Source of the DNA: Dichetophora obliterata
Taxonomy: Eukaryota > Arthropoda > Insecta > Diptera > Sciomyzidae
Direction of reading: 5' to 3'
NCBI GenBank assembly: GCA_963920525.1
Contig: OY986438.1
Coordinates: 187,470,388 to 187,534,387 of the forward strand
DNA: 64,000 nt
The notes under the pieces were generated by a model, which saw only the letters and a program-made list of their open reading frames with translations, did not search any database and was not told where the DNA came from. Below, in pieces: positions 44,338-56,900 of the stretch; within the stretch, counting starts at the first letter, position 1; each line of letters begins with the position of its first letter. The translations under genes were made by a program, and so were the position numbers.

Positions 44338-45599
44338 ATTTCTCTGGTTGCTACTATAAAAAGGGTCCGAGTTCCCAGCCAAAAGGAGGGGCAGCGGGAT
44401 TTTTTTCAACACCATTATAATCTTAGTAAAAACATGCTTCCTTGTACTTAAAAACATTTTAAAATCCAGCTATTTCATTATACTAGATTTAATCCTATTT
44501 TTTAACGCCAGTTGAAATTAACGGGTTTAAATATGGGCTCACAATATTTCCTTTTCATATCGCAAACAAATTCTTATCAAGATAGTACATTTTGCTATTT
44601 AAAAAATACTTTTAAAAGAGTACGTTTTTACTTTTCTCCGAAGCAACCCTGGACCAGTCAAGCAACGAATTCTACATACGTTCCACAATCAAACGTGACA
44701 ACAACGTATTGTTGTGAACCATAATAGTTCGAAACTGTTGTGTCTTCTTGACTGTTGTGTCTACTCGTAAGAAGACACAGCAGTTTATTGCTGTAAACCG
44801 TAATAAGCCTATATAACAAATTTTTAAAAGACCCTGGCTACTATGCTATAATCAAGCATTAGAATTCAACAAATTTTCTATGAAAATGCTAACGTAGGTT
44901 ATGAATGGCATAACTCAACCCAGGCTTCTACCATGACACATTGCGGCCAGTCTAGCATATGCCGAAAAATACAAATTTTATGAGAACAAATTTGGGAATA
45001 TCATATGAAGTGATGAGAAAATTTTCAACCTTGACGGGCCCGACGGTTGCCAGAAATACCGGCAAAATTGGCGATAGCCACGTCAAATTAGGTATGCACG
45101 TAACCATGGGTTACTGATGATTTCAGCCGGTTTCAGATACTTTGAAAAACTCCCCTGTATTTTAATTTGTACCAATCGAATTCACAAATGTATATTTAGT
45201 TATAAGATGATGTGTTTATTGAGTTCACATGATTTAAATACCAGGATAGCTGGACTTTTCAGTAGGGCAACGCACCAACAAATTCTTCCCGAGCTACAAT
45301 TGACTTTCAATAAATCTGAAATACACCAATAATATGGTGACCTACTGTAAGTCATGACTTGAATCCTATCGAAAACCTGTGGGGGCATTCTTTCGGCAAA
45401 GTTTATAAAAACGGGTGCCAGTTTGAGTCGATGAAGCATCTGAAAACAGTTCTTTAAGATGAATGGCAGAAAATCAATGGCTCTATCCTCAGATTGTTGA
45501 TGCCTTTTACGTTCGATCCTTTCAGATCGTTGATGCCTTCATGCCTTTCACGCTTGGCCAAGTCATATATAAGAAAGGGTAACATATTCTTCTATAAAA

Positions 45600-48500
45600 T
45601 CTAAATATAATTATATTTTATTCCATAAAATCAATAAAAACAGGTTTTGCACATACAAATATTTTGTATGAACTTTTTTAGTACATTATAATTTTTTTAA
45701 TAACAAGTTTTTTAAATAAGCTATATCTTGTTTTACCTAAGTCCTTAATACTATTTCAATAAAAAATTATATAAAAACAAATGAAGCTATGTTTGCCTAG
45801 AGTTGCATTTGAAGTGTTGCACATATAATTATTTTACTTAGGTAATAAGAAAAATCGAGTTTGAACATCGATAAGATTTTTATCCAAATTTGGGTTTTGA
45901 CAATTTTTGGTCTTTTGAAAAAAAAAATTTTTTTTTAATGAACACAAACTCTTGCGTTTTTTGTCCTTATTTCATGTTTATATGAAACTTGTAAAGAAAA
46001 ATAAAAAAATCTACTTGATTACATTTTTGGAAAGCCATTTCCATTCTTAAAAGAGAAGTCTTTACTTTTTTTGTTTTCACATCATATTACTATAAATTAA
46101 AAAATGCTCTTAAATTATATCCATTAAAAATATTATCTGCAATAATATTTCTATATTTCTTTGCTTTAATTCCGAGTGCTGCATTTTTCTTGTTTCGATC
46201 CACTGTGCGTCGCTCTACTTGGTTGTTTGTGTATAATTCTATGTTTTTTGTTGGCTTGAAACAAGTTCATGTCATGCCAACATATCCAAAAAGTTTGATA
46301 ATCAACTGGGATAAGTTGTAGTTTTCTGCCCTATACACAGAAGGCAATACTTTCGAATTTTAATGGAGCTTGCAGAATCTTTGCAGCTTAGGAAATTAAA
46401 ACTGAAGGAGATTGGATTGAGTGGAGATGGTAGTAAAGGAGTACTACGACCACCAACTAGCAACCTCTATATTAGAAATGACAGATGGGTTGAAAAAAAG
46501 TTTGTTAAAAGATAGTTAATTTATTCACCTTGCAAATTAAGGCTGAATCCACAAAAATTCTTAAAAAAATTCTTTAAAAAGCTATTTGCTACCTCTTACC
46601 TCAAAGCCATGTTTTTCACAAAAATCTATTTCTCAGTTCTCATAGAAATGAAGAGTGACATGAATTAAATAATAATGTTGTTTTACTAGAGTAGACGCTT
46701 TTAGAATTATTGCGAAAAAGCGTTTATACGCATTGAAAGGCTAATCGAGTGGAAATTGTGGTAACCCGTTTCTGGTCACTACCAGAACCATTTGACATTT
46801 TTCGATGATTTTTGAAACATTTTTTTTTATCCCCCCGACCTCAGAAATAAAGCAAAAACCAAAAATACTAGTCGAGCGCCCACAAAAATGTAACGCAATG
46901 TACAAAAAATCATACGCTGACCAGAAACGTAGTCAGAACTTCCTTTACTGAAGAAATAAAAATATCCTGATTATTAAAGGAGATAGTCAATTTTTGGCAG
47001 TTTTATTATAATTATTAACCTGAGCACATTATTTTCCATACGCTAAAACTTCATGTAAGTCTGTGAGCGTTTTGGTTGAGTTATGATTCTGAACAAAGGA
47101 GAAGTTGCGTCGAAAGTAAACATTTGATGTATAGCTTCTTAATTTTTTGAATAATTATATATTTTTTTCATACATAATCATTAAATAGATAATTTTTAAC
47201 AAAAAATAATCTACAAGATTTTTTTAAAATTAAAGAGTGATTGATCTAAAGCCTCTACTCTTATATACATACATTTTTAAGGGCATCAATTTTTAATTGC
47301 ATAAAATTGGCAAAAATTAAAAAAATATGTAAAAAGTTAATATTTTTATTATTGTCGGCAGTATAGTTTTCGTTAAAGGTATTCAGACTACAAAAACATA
47401 AGATTGGGACAAGATGGGAACTTTAGACGGTTGAGCAAAATTTTAGATATTTTAACCTTTTCTTACTGTCTGCCCTTACCGGTTGTACAGAATTTTCTTA
47501 GTTGTTATTCACTTGCAATTGTTTATTTTTAATTATTTTCCAATGCTTTTAGAGACCCACACAACAGCAAACATTCGAATTAGCCACATGTATTGAAAAT
47601 TCATCTCTACTCTAAACACCATAGAGCTCGCCACAACTCCGTATATATTCTATATAGTATGTATCTATGTATATGTTTGTTTGTATGCATTCTGCATAGG
47701 TACGAAGACAATTTGTCGTCCTGCGAGAATTCATGTGAATTTGATTAACCAAATAACAAGCTCGGTATGAGGAATGTCGTCGTTGCTTGACTACAACAAG
47801 AAATTGCATTGCGATGGCAACTCTGGCTAAGAGCAATAGAACCACAGAAAATATATTGAAATTGAATGCTGTAAAATGCCAGAGGAACGACACTCAACTC
47901 AACAGAAATAAGGCAAGCGTGAAACACTAACGGAAATATTAAATACGAAGAGTACCAACGAAATTCAGCAGCAGCAACGTTGGCAGAGGGTGGCTTAAAT
48001 AAATTTCTACGGTTTTTGTGTATGGGGTCTATAGAATACTATACTATACATACTACGGTGACGATCCGTTCTGTATTGTGCATAACAGTTTTGTTTTTAA
48101 AGCCTTCGTTTTGTATGATATTAATGTGGTTTGTATTGAAATGAAAGTTTTGGGTTTAAAGAAATTTTCTGTATTTCTAGTGTATTGTTAAAATAAAAGT
48201 TTAAATTTACTCAAGTATTCTGAATAATAATTTCATATTAAAATATTTTGAAGTACGAAGAAAAGTTCTTGAGTTATTGTCAGTGACTCTACTTAACAGT
48301 CTTCCTGCTTTAGGAGATAAAATTAATTTCTTCTTTGATATCATTGTTATGTTTTTGAAAGAAACTTTGCAAATCTTAATGGCAACTCAAAAAATACTAC
48401 TTTCATTTGCAAATTTTTGTAATTTGGCTGCCAAAGTTCGTTAGAAAACGTATAAATTATATTAAAGCAAACAGTTTTTTGTAACTTTAAGTTAGTCTTA

Positions 48501-50310
48501 TTCAAACTAGTTTGGTACGAATGCTTTATTGCAAATAAACTATACAGTAGGGTGGCCCTTAACTGTATGGGATTTTTTTTTTATAAAATGAATATGTGTG
48601 GTGGCCTTGATTGTTTCTTATCATGTCAAAAGTAGATTTTGAAAATTTCAGGAAAAAATATTTATATATAAACGTGCCGCTTGCGACCTTAAGTTGAAAA
48701 TCTGATTTATATAGGAAAAAAGTGCTCTTTTTTCAAAAATATCCCAATAAATTTTTTTAAGTGCATAAATGTAAAAAAATGGTACGCGTCTCGTTTTTTA
48801 TTTTATTTTTCTTCAAAATATTATTTCAAACACGAAAACTAGACAAAAACTAACAGAGCTGTGATTTTTAAATTTTCGAAAAACATCTATTTTTTCCTTG
48901 TTGTATTAAAAAAAATCGGAAAAAGCCAAATTTGCAAAAAATTTCATTAAAATTTCGAGGAAATATTTTCTTAAACTATATATTTCAAACATATATAAAA
49001 AAAATGTGGGACTACATTAAATAACCTGGTCGTTATAAAATTTTTTAGTTGAAGTGTACCTTTTTGGAAATTTCGAGTTTGGGTATTTTTACGAAAAAAA
49101 TTCCAAAAAATTTAAAAATGCAAGTTTTGAAAAAATCCCCGAGAAATGAATTAAGAATAGTTGTAAACTATTTTGTGCAAAAAATTAAAAAAACCAAAAT
49201 TCGGATACCAAAGTTAAAGCTATCAGAGAACAGCTTGAGTGCATTCAAATGGCGTTTCGATTGTCTCGTCAATAAACGACCACCGAATGTGCTTCCTGCA
49301 TTTAAATTAATGCGCAAATGCATGTTACCAATCGCTGTTGATACGAATGCCTAGAGTGTGAGCGCTAGCGATTACGAACTTCTGCGACACAAGAATGGCA
49401 AACAAGGCAAGACATAAGGAACAATCGCCAAAAGCAAGGAAAATCATTCGCACAAAGGAAAACTATTAGTTGCAGTGTTGCATTTTTTTATTCTGCGAAT
49501 GTTGTTACCAGACACAAAAAATTGCAATATTATAAAAAAAGATTTTAATTAGAGTTATTATCGCACATGTTGGCGAAAAAATATGTCAACAATCAACTTC
49601 TATGCTAATTCGACTGCGAGGTGGATAGCAGGAATTGAATACGATTTATGTGAAAATTACTTTTATTAATATCGCCAATGGTATAAAAAAAAAATTTGTT
49701 TGAAGCCATAACATTTGATTGGAAAGAGATATTGGGGTTATTTTTTTCATGTAAATTATTTTTGAGACATTAAATATAAAAACAACATTTTGGTATAAAT
49801 AAATTTCGTCCATAAAAATCATAGGGAAAAAAAAAGACAAACACAGTTTGATAATTTTTGCGCAAAACTGGACGATTTTTTGCAAAAGAATGCTTTGTCA
49901 TATAAAAGGTAATCAGGAATTTTATATAATAGTATAGATGATTTCCCAAATATTTTGGCTGTAGCGATAGCCATCCGTGAGCAGGAATGGTTTAAAATCA
50001 CCTCAAAAAATCAAGTTTTTTGTAAAAATATTGGCTGATGTGATAGTTTAAAAAAAAAATAAACGGTCAGAAATAATAGTTATGAAAAAGTTCTTCCAAT
50101 CAGCATCAACAAATGTTAAATTTTTGCATTTAGATAAATGAGAATGCTGTTTTTCATGCAATTATTAATTATTTAATTACTTATTAATTATTTTTAATTA
50201 CATAAAAAAAAAACTTAATTATTTAAAATGCTATTCTCACTTTCAAGATTTAGTTGGGAAGGTTTTGAGTGGCTGCAATTTTTTGATTGATTCCTGGTCA
50301 GAATTCCATA
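45600..50310. other. No gene
   Basis: The only recognised content is a third copy (about 49710-49910) of the Helitron-internal segment seen at 3832 and 4717 (TTGGAAAGAGATATTGGGGT), and a possible transposon end TAGGGTGGCCC at 48548. Open frames here (for example 47612-47893 and 49049-49354) lack motifs. 48540-49040 is a uniform AT-rich block with no matching right end. Confidence 0.55.
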
Positions 50311-50316
50311 TATCTA

Positions 50317-51093
50317 TCTATACTATTATATAAAATTGAAGTGAAAATTTAATGTTACGACTTTACTCCAAAAGTACTGGTTCGATTTTTATGAAAAAAA
50401 ATTCAAAATATCATATTTCTGCTACAGATTTAGATAGGGGTATTTTTCTTTCGAAATTTTAATATTAAGTTTATGTAATTAAGGTATTAAGTTTTTTATG
50501 AAATCATCCCAGCTGCCACGCATTGCTTATTCGTTGGCTCTTGACGCGTTTGTGTTGCGAGAGTTTCAATAAACTCCATGTTGCTCTCTATTTTTCTCTT
50601 TCTCTTCGTGCTCAGCTGGCAGAGCGCAACAAAAAAAAAAAAATGATGAGCTTCGAACAAGGCATAAAGTGAGATACATATAAATGCAGAGTGACGCTCC
50701 AAAATAAAACAAAACAAAAGAAAAAAAACAACATTTTTGTTTTCTTTGATATGTATTGTCTAAACCCAATATGACATATCGCATCACTAACTGCATGTTT
50801 ATGTAAAACGAAACAAAAGCTGAACGTGGCGAGAGAAACGGTAAGCAATAAATTTTTCCATATCAAATAATATTGTTGCTCGTTTCTTTCATGACGTTCA
50901 GCCTACGCTTCGGTTTACATAAACATGCAGTAAGTCGGATGTCGCAAAACTAACCGTAGTCACATAAAAATTATTCAAAACCAAAATTAGGTAAAAATTA
51001 GCACTGGTGTGAAAAACTGTCCCGTCTTTAAGGAGTTAAGGAGATTGATAAAAAAAGTCCGTGGCGAAGCCGCGGACAACAGTAACCAGCTAG
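50317..51093 (+). mobile_element. Non-autonomous Helitron, complete
   Basis: The 5' end TCTATACTATTATATAAA begins after A (50316). The 3' end CTAG (51090-51093) is followed by T. A 9-bp-stem hairpin with loop GAA (51057-51077) has one G-T mismatch and lies 12 bases before CTAG. These are the diagnostic Helitron 3' features. The body is 777 bp, non-coding, and contains a large internal inverted repeat at 50788-50934. Confidence 0.85.
50788..50934. repeat. Inverted repeat with about 53-bp arms inside the Helitron
   Basis: 50788-50840 (TAACTGCATGTTTATGTAAA, GCTGAACGT, GAGAAACG) is inverted at 50881-50934 with about 80 percent identity and a 40-bp loop. It could form a strong stem in single-stranded DNA or RNA. 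Confidence 0.8.
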
Positions 51094-51719
51094 TTGATAT
51101 ATATTAAAACTAAAATATAAATTATGAGATTAAAAAACAAAATACAGCTATTTTAATTTTAAAAGTTTGTATAAATTACATAAATTAAATTTCGAGCTTT
51201 AGATCAAGCAAGTTTTGTATTAATATTTTAAAATAAAATACATCAAAAATATGTATAAAAAAAGCATTATCTTTTCTCCGATTGCATACATTTCAATTGT
51301 TGATGCAGATAGGAAGAGCTTTTTCGCCATATAATTTCTGGCAGTTTATTTTTTAAAACTTTTACAACAACCAATATTTTGACAAAAAACTTAATTTTTA
51401 GAGGCTATTTCAAATTATTCCATCACTAGAATCGAAATATTTGCGGAATATTCATAAAGATTTTTTTGAGGAACTGACACGAACAACTTAACCTTCAGCC
51501 TTTAATATTCATTGCACAAAGAAAAAATATATAATAAAATATAATGAGTTATGTGGCGAATGAAACGAATATTTTATTAAATATTCTTATAAAATATTTA
51601 ATATAATTTTCTTACAAGATATTTGTATTGTATCCTTTTGTTATTTCTTATTATGTATTAAAAAATATTTTTATATAAAAAATATATCATAGAAAAAATA
51701 TAATAAATATATTAATAAT
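51094..51719. other. No gene
   Basis: Extremely AT-rich spacer between the Helitron and the hAT-type element. Confidence 0.65.
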
Positions 51720-53958
51720 CGGGGCTCGTACTTTGATGACCTAAAAACTGACATAAGTGACATAAAAAACTCAAACATTTACATAAAAAAAATAAAGAAA
51801 AAAAAAAGCCTTAAAAATAAAACATTACTAAACACGTATTGCTGTAAGAAACTTAAGTTAGTTTGCAGAATAAAGTTTCTATTAGCTTTGGGATGGTGAT
51901 GTGAAAAATCTGACTAAACTAACTAAAATACGTGTGATTTTACAAGTAGGGTGAATAACACCTAGTAGCAATACATTCAAAATCATTCTAAGCATAGAAT
52001 TAGTGAATGAAATTAATAAAAATTATTTATAAGTAATAAAAAAGGTTTAACTAATTTTGAATTTAAAATTTTTTAAGATTTATACACTTGAGTCCTTATA
52101 ATTGTGAGTTTCATTTACGGGTGTTTTTATAGGTTAGTAATCAAGGGTTAAGCAAACTCTTTTATATAATAAATTCATTTTTATTTTCAGTTCTACTGTA
52201 TCTACTATTAAACATAACCGATTTTAATTTAAATTAAAATGTAACATAATTTTAAATTGTCCATATTCGCTGCTTTTGATAAATATCACATGCACCTATA
52301 ATTTTGATCAAATCATATTCTACGCCTTTCTTGGACTTTTCTAAACATATTCTGGCACCAAGTTCTTATAGAAATTTCGCAGTTCTTACACCCGAAAAAA
52401 GAGGTATTGAATTAAATGAATCAAAATTAAAGACTGAAGTGTTTTAATCAATTCGACTACACAACATTACCTAAAATTTTAGCCATTCTTTCACAAGTTA
52501 ACAGTTGTACAAAATTAGTTTTATTAATAAATACCTGCTCGTTTCGAAAAACTCCATACATTTGGGTTGAATACTCATTTTTCTGGGCTTTTTCTATAAA
52601 ATAGTTTAATAAAACTTTGCAGCGCACGTCGCTTCTTTACAACAGTTGTCAGAAGGATCTCTTTCTAACTTACACAACTTAGCTCAGCTCGTGACATTTG
52701 CTAAATCTGCACTTTCTCACATTCATAAAAAAAAAAACAAATTAATGACAAGTTTGTGTTGGTTTTCATCAAACATTTTTTTAGTTGTGTTGAAGCTTTG
52801 GTTACGCTTGTCTTGAAGGGATAAGGAATGCTCATTGAAAGCAAAACATTGTTGTTATTTTACCGACTAACCTTCAATAATAGTTTGTTTACTAATTTAG
52901 GTCGCTTTCAAGATTAACTTTCATGCACTCTTGGTCCAAATTTTAGCTCAGGTTACTTTAAAAATTTACTGTCATAAAACTTGCTACTGGCAATACTGAT
53001 TGCTCCACAGTAGAGAAAAGAAAACAATAAACTAAAAGGAAACAAACAGCACAAAGAAGAACGCGCTGCTAGAGAAGGTCAGAGAAGTATGGAAACAACA
53101 AAAATTCATGCAGCAGCTGACACTCGACCTTTAAGCGAAGCATCCGAATGATCTCGTGGTCTAGAGGCTGCCTTTGCATCAATTCGCAATCGTGACAAAG
53201 TGTGCTTTGCAGCAATCGTTGTTTACGAACTCGAGCGGTATATGTGCATTTTTTTCTTGTGTGCGATTACGGCTGACGACGATTGTTACTCGAGTGGTAA
53301 AAACTGACGAATGGTCTCATGCAAATCTCTGATAGCTATTGAAACTAGACTTTTTTCCAAAAATTTTCAAAGTGCCTGTTTCTGGCCCTTCGAACACAAG
53401 AAAATTTATAAAAAATTGGAAAAACTATGTTTCTCACTTTAAATGACTTCAATAATCATAAAAGTATATAAATGGTTTCTTTTTAAAAAAATTTTGGATT
53501 CCAGTGATGCCAACATATCATACCCTGGTTTTAAAGAAAAAAATATTCAAAAAACTCCAAAAACCAACAAATTTAATTTTCACTGCTGCAATTTTACAAT
53601 TCTTTGTAAATTGTGTTTAGCTTTCACTATCCGCCATTTATTTATTTGGACTTAAGAATTTTTTTTTAATTTTTGGTGATTTAAAAAAAAATCGAAATCA
53701 AAATTTTTTGTATTGCACATTTTAACCAAGTATTTACATAAAAATTAAAAACTTCCAAAAATGACAACAAATAACTTAAAAATCTCTAAAAATGACAAAA
53801 AAATGCCCTAAATCTAGTAAAAAATATCTGAAAACTAAAAACGATGAAAAATTTTTAAAAAAAATGTCCTAAAAACTTTTCATATTTGAAATTTAGGAAA
53901 CACAAAATTCTTTGTAGCAGCAGAAGAAAGATGACATGTCATCGAAATCCTAGCTCTG
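51720..53958. mobile_element. hAT-type element, copy 2, with extra internal sequence
   Basis: The left end CGGGGCTCGTACTTTGATGA and right inverted end CAGAGCTAGGATTTCGATGA match the element at 17356-20978. The last 200 bp (AAAATGCCCTAAATCTAGTA, CTTTTCATATTTGAAATTTA) are near-identical to it. Flanks TTAATAAT and ATGATAAT agree at six of eight. At 2.2 kb it is longer than the 0.7-kb core of copy 1. The surplus (about 51900-53690) is unrecognised. Confidence 0.65.
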
Positions 53959-53966
53959 ATGATAAT

Positions 53967-56900
53967 GCTTGGACCAAGCAATTTCACACTATCTTTACTC
54001 AAGCAAATGTTTTTCTAAAAACAGGAATATTATTTCATTATGTATCTCAGCGTATGCTTGCATTAAGAATTTATTGTCACAATTTTAGGCTTGTCCTAGC
54101 AACTAGAATCAAATAATTTATTCTGGTCTCAAGAAATCATAAAATAAACTGATTATTAGAATTATATACTCAAAATTAGAATTATTTTCTAATAATTATT
54201 GTTTAATTCTTGATTCAGGTCATTTTAGCTTAATTTGACGCATTCTAAAATAAAGCTAATTAATTTCCATATATAAGAAAAGTTTTTCTTTCTGTGAACT
54301 TCTTATGAATTTATTTTTCATTGTTGTTTTGGCATGACGGAATAACAAGATATGCAAATAGTAGAATAAAAACTACGACTGTAGGACTTCAGTGACTGCC
54401 ACTGCCAGCTAAAAGGAATGCTGCAAAGGTCAGCTGGCTGACTTATGCATGCACACCCACAAAACAAGGATTTGCTTTGGCATCATGGAGATTCTTTGCA
54501 GCTTAATCGGTGTCGATGTTAAATGAATGATTGAACGAACGAATGTTTGCGGTTCAAATCGAATGGATAAATGATTGCATTCAGAATGATTTCTGGCATA
54601 GTTGAGTAAACAATTTTGAATACGGACCTTCTAGCCTTATACTCCAACATTTGTTCGTTACATCGGTATAGCGCCCGAACAAACCCAATTCGCTGGAGAA
54701 TTGTTGGCATTTATTTTGTTGCCTTGGCTTTTTGTGTCGGTTTTAATACTGTCGGAATTTTATTGCTTTTGTACTTACTTGTTGTAGTTGCTGTTGTCGT
54801 TTTTTGGCTTTAGTGCAAGTGAAGTAAGTCCGTTATTGCTGCTACTACTACTGCTCAAAACCCATTTGAAACTAGGTTAAACGCTCCCAGAGCAGCAGCA
54901 GCAGCAGCAACAGCAACGGCAAATTGGCTGCCCATCACGCCCTCAATTAGTTCAATGTTGATTTTTGGGCTGTTTTTGCTGCAGCTGCTGCGATAAATGC
55001 GGTTATTTAATAAAATTTTGATAAAAATTTACTTTGATCCTTAACAAAAAGGAAAGAGAATGAAATAAAAAGTGTTCCCAACAACAACAAAGTTTTTTTT
55101 TCATTTCCGTTCAAAATGTTTCGGTCGAATTTTTAAGCAAAAACCCGTTGGAGCATATTTTGCCGAATGAGTTTTTATGCTGGTGAAAACATGTGGTAAA
55201 AAAAATTTCACATGATATTGCTATCGAAATGAATAAAGCTTCACCTATTCATCTCTCAACCTCCCCCTCTAAAGTTCAACTCTTCAGGTTTTCATAATTG
55301 TTGAAAGCTATCGTTCTTTCGTATCCAATTTGAATTTGCACACGCATACATATGTTCGATATACTGTGAATGTCTGAGTCTTTTATGTGAACTCAAATAA
55401 GCGGAATATCCGGAAATAAGTAAGCGCTGAAGCGGAAACGGTATTATGCAAGGCGATGTGTTTCGATTGAAAATGATGACGTTTGCATTGCCATATTTGA
55501 TACTTACATGACTTTATTTGGAATACCATAACTTTGAATTTAATTCATCGTGGCAAAGTGATTATTTGAATACTTCTAAGTCTGAATTATCACAAGTCAG
55601 AGCTCAAAGAGAATGGTGGTGTTTTGCTCAGTATCTGTGAATAAGTTTGGTTCTGAACTGCTGTGCGAGTTGTGAAAAGAACAAGTATTGTTTCTTTTCA
55701 GATGATTTTTTTAAGATAATTTTTTTTACCGGCCGACTGTTAGTATTTGGATATTTTGTCCGAAATGTCTCCTTTAATAACGTTGCTACGAATTCAAGAC
55801 GTGAGATCGTTAAATCATGTAAAAATTCTCTACTTTAAGGAAAAACCTCTATAGAATATAGAAAAACGCATGCTTATGAATTGATTCCAAAGTTTCTTAA
55901 TTTAAGGAAAACAGATTTTTTGAGTGCATTTAATGCTTTTTGGCATGGTCTTAATTGTTCTGAAATATCTCCTTCCAAAAATTTGCGAGGGTCGTTCAAA
56001 TAAAATGTTACCAACAAATTATGACTTTTACCTCTTAAAACACTAAGAAAGGTCACTCAAAGGTCAAAGTTGGTTTTGAAAAAATTTTGCACAAAAATTG
56101 TGCATAAAAATGTTTATGTAATTTAAGAGCGTTAAAATGTTCTTTTAAGAGATATAGAGTAAATAAGCCAAGTACTCTTTTTAGGGCGTTTTTGGGCCTT
56201 TAACCCAAAAGTTTGGCGACTGGGTTTTTTCCACTACCGACGTCCATTTTTTATGCAGATAAATCTAACTGAAAATGGGCGGGGAGCGAACAAAATCAGG
56301 AAGTGGCACATATGGGTGCTCTGTTTTTCTTTCCTGGATGTTATCTTTAACTATGTTGTACTTTTTCTCCATGATACAATTACAAGGTAAGCTCATATTA
56401 GAGAGAAGTCTGATAAAAGTTTAGGTAGATGTCGAAGGCAGCTCTTCGAATTGTTGTGTTCCTAGGTGTTGTTGTTGCGAACCAATACAGCACAAAGCTT
56501 TAAAAATATTGGACAAAAATCTGTTTTAAATCGCGTTTTCGTTTTGTTAAACGACTGGAAATGACTAAATTGTTTTTTCTTATTAGTGTGCAGATACATT
56601 TGTATGTTATATATGTTCATCATTAATATTAATTAAAATTTTCTTTAATAATAACACCTTAATTTATATTAACATTATTTCTGCTCTTGTCTTTATTTGA
56701 AATACGGTGTTGCTTTTTACAAGGTTTCGGAAATCTTAATAAGGCTCTTAATGGCCTCACTCGTGCCCACCTCTGCTATATACATATACCTATAATAGTC
56801 AGTTTTTAATAAAAATTATGATGGTTTTTAGACCTTTCAGCGGACTAACTATATTTTCTAAGAAGCATATGGTTCCATAAAATTGACAAAGGTCCCCTGT

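Larger units (their letters stand above)
42266..44815. mobile_element. TIR element inserted in the Tc3-like fossil
   Basis: The left end is CCCTATTACGGTTCACAACA and the right inverted end is GGCTTATTACGGTTTACAGC. Internal words ACAACA, TGTTGTC and GTCTTC(A) repeat in both arms. Its ends coincide with the break in the transposase frame, which defines it as an insertion. The TSD is unclear. It holds a further nested element. Confidence 0.6.
42151..45560 (+). pseudogene. Tc3-like transposase fossil, split by nested elements
   Basis: The N-terminal part (42151-42264) reads MSRGAT, then LNEAGIKVGAIAARTNRHRN, a Tc1/Tc3 helix-turn-helix. The frame is then interrupted by 2.5 kb of inserted elements and resumes at about 44818 with KFLKDPGYY. 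Later pieces: IISDEK-like SDEKIFNLDGPDG (first catalytic Asp, about 45010-45050), LMISAGFRYFEK, FQ-GNAP (second Asp region, mutated), SHDLNPIENLWGHSFGKVYK (third acidic residue) and DEWQKINGS near 45460. Many stops and frameshifts. Tc3-type IS630 transposase relic. Confidence 0.75.

Noticed and set aside
47612..47893. 93-codon open frame, minus strand
   Set aside because: No recognisable domain, overlapping frames are equally open, and there are no supporting gene signals.
48548..49040. Transposon starting at TAGGGTGGCCC
   Set aside because: No inverted partner was found within several kb. Kept only as a remark.
49049..49354. 101-codon open frame, plus strand
   Set aside because: Lys/Leu-rich translation of AT-rich DNA, no motif and no splice context. 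Treated as chance.
51832..51850. Left end of a piggyBac (CATTACTAAAC) paired with 52132
   Set aside because: The same stretch aligns with hAT-type copy 1 beyond its piggyBac insertion, so it belongs to the hAT-type element.
53152..53200. tRNA-like sequence (CTCGTGGTCTAGAGG)
   Set aside because: It resembles an A box, but no B box follows at a suitable distance.
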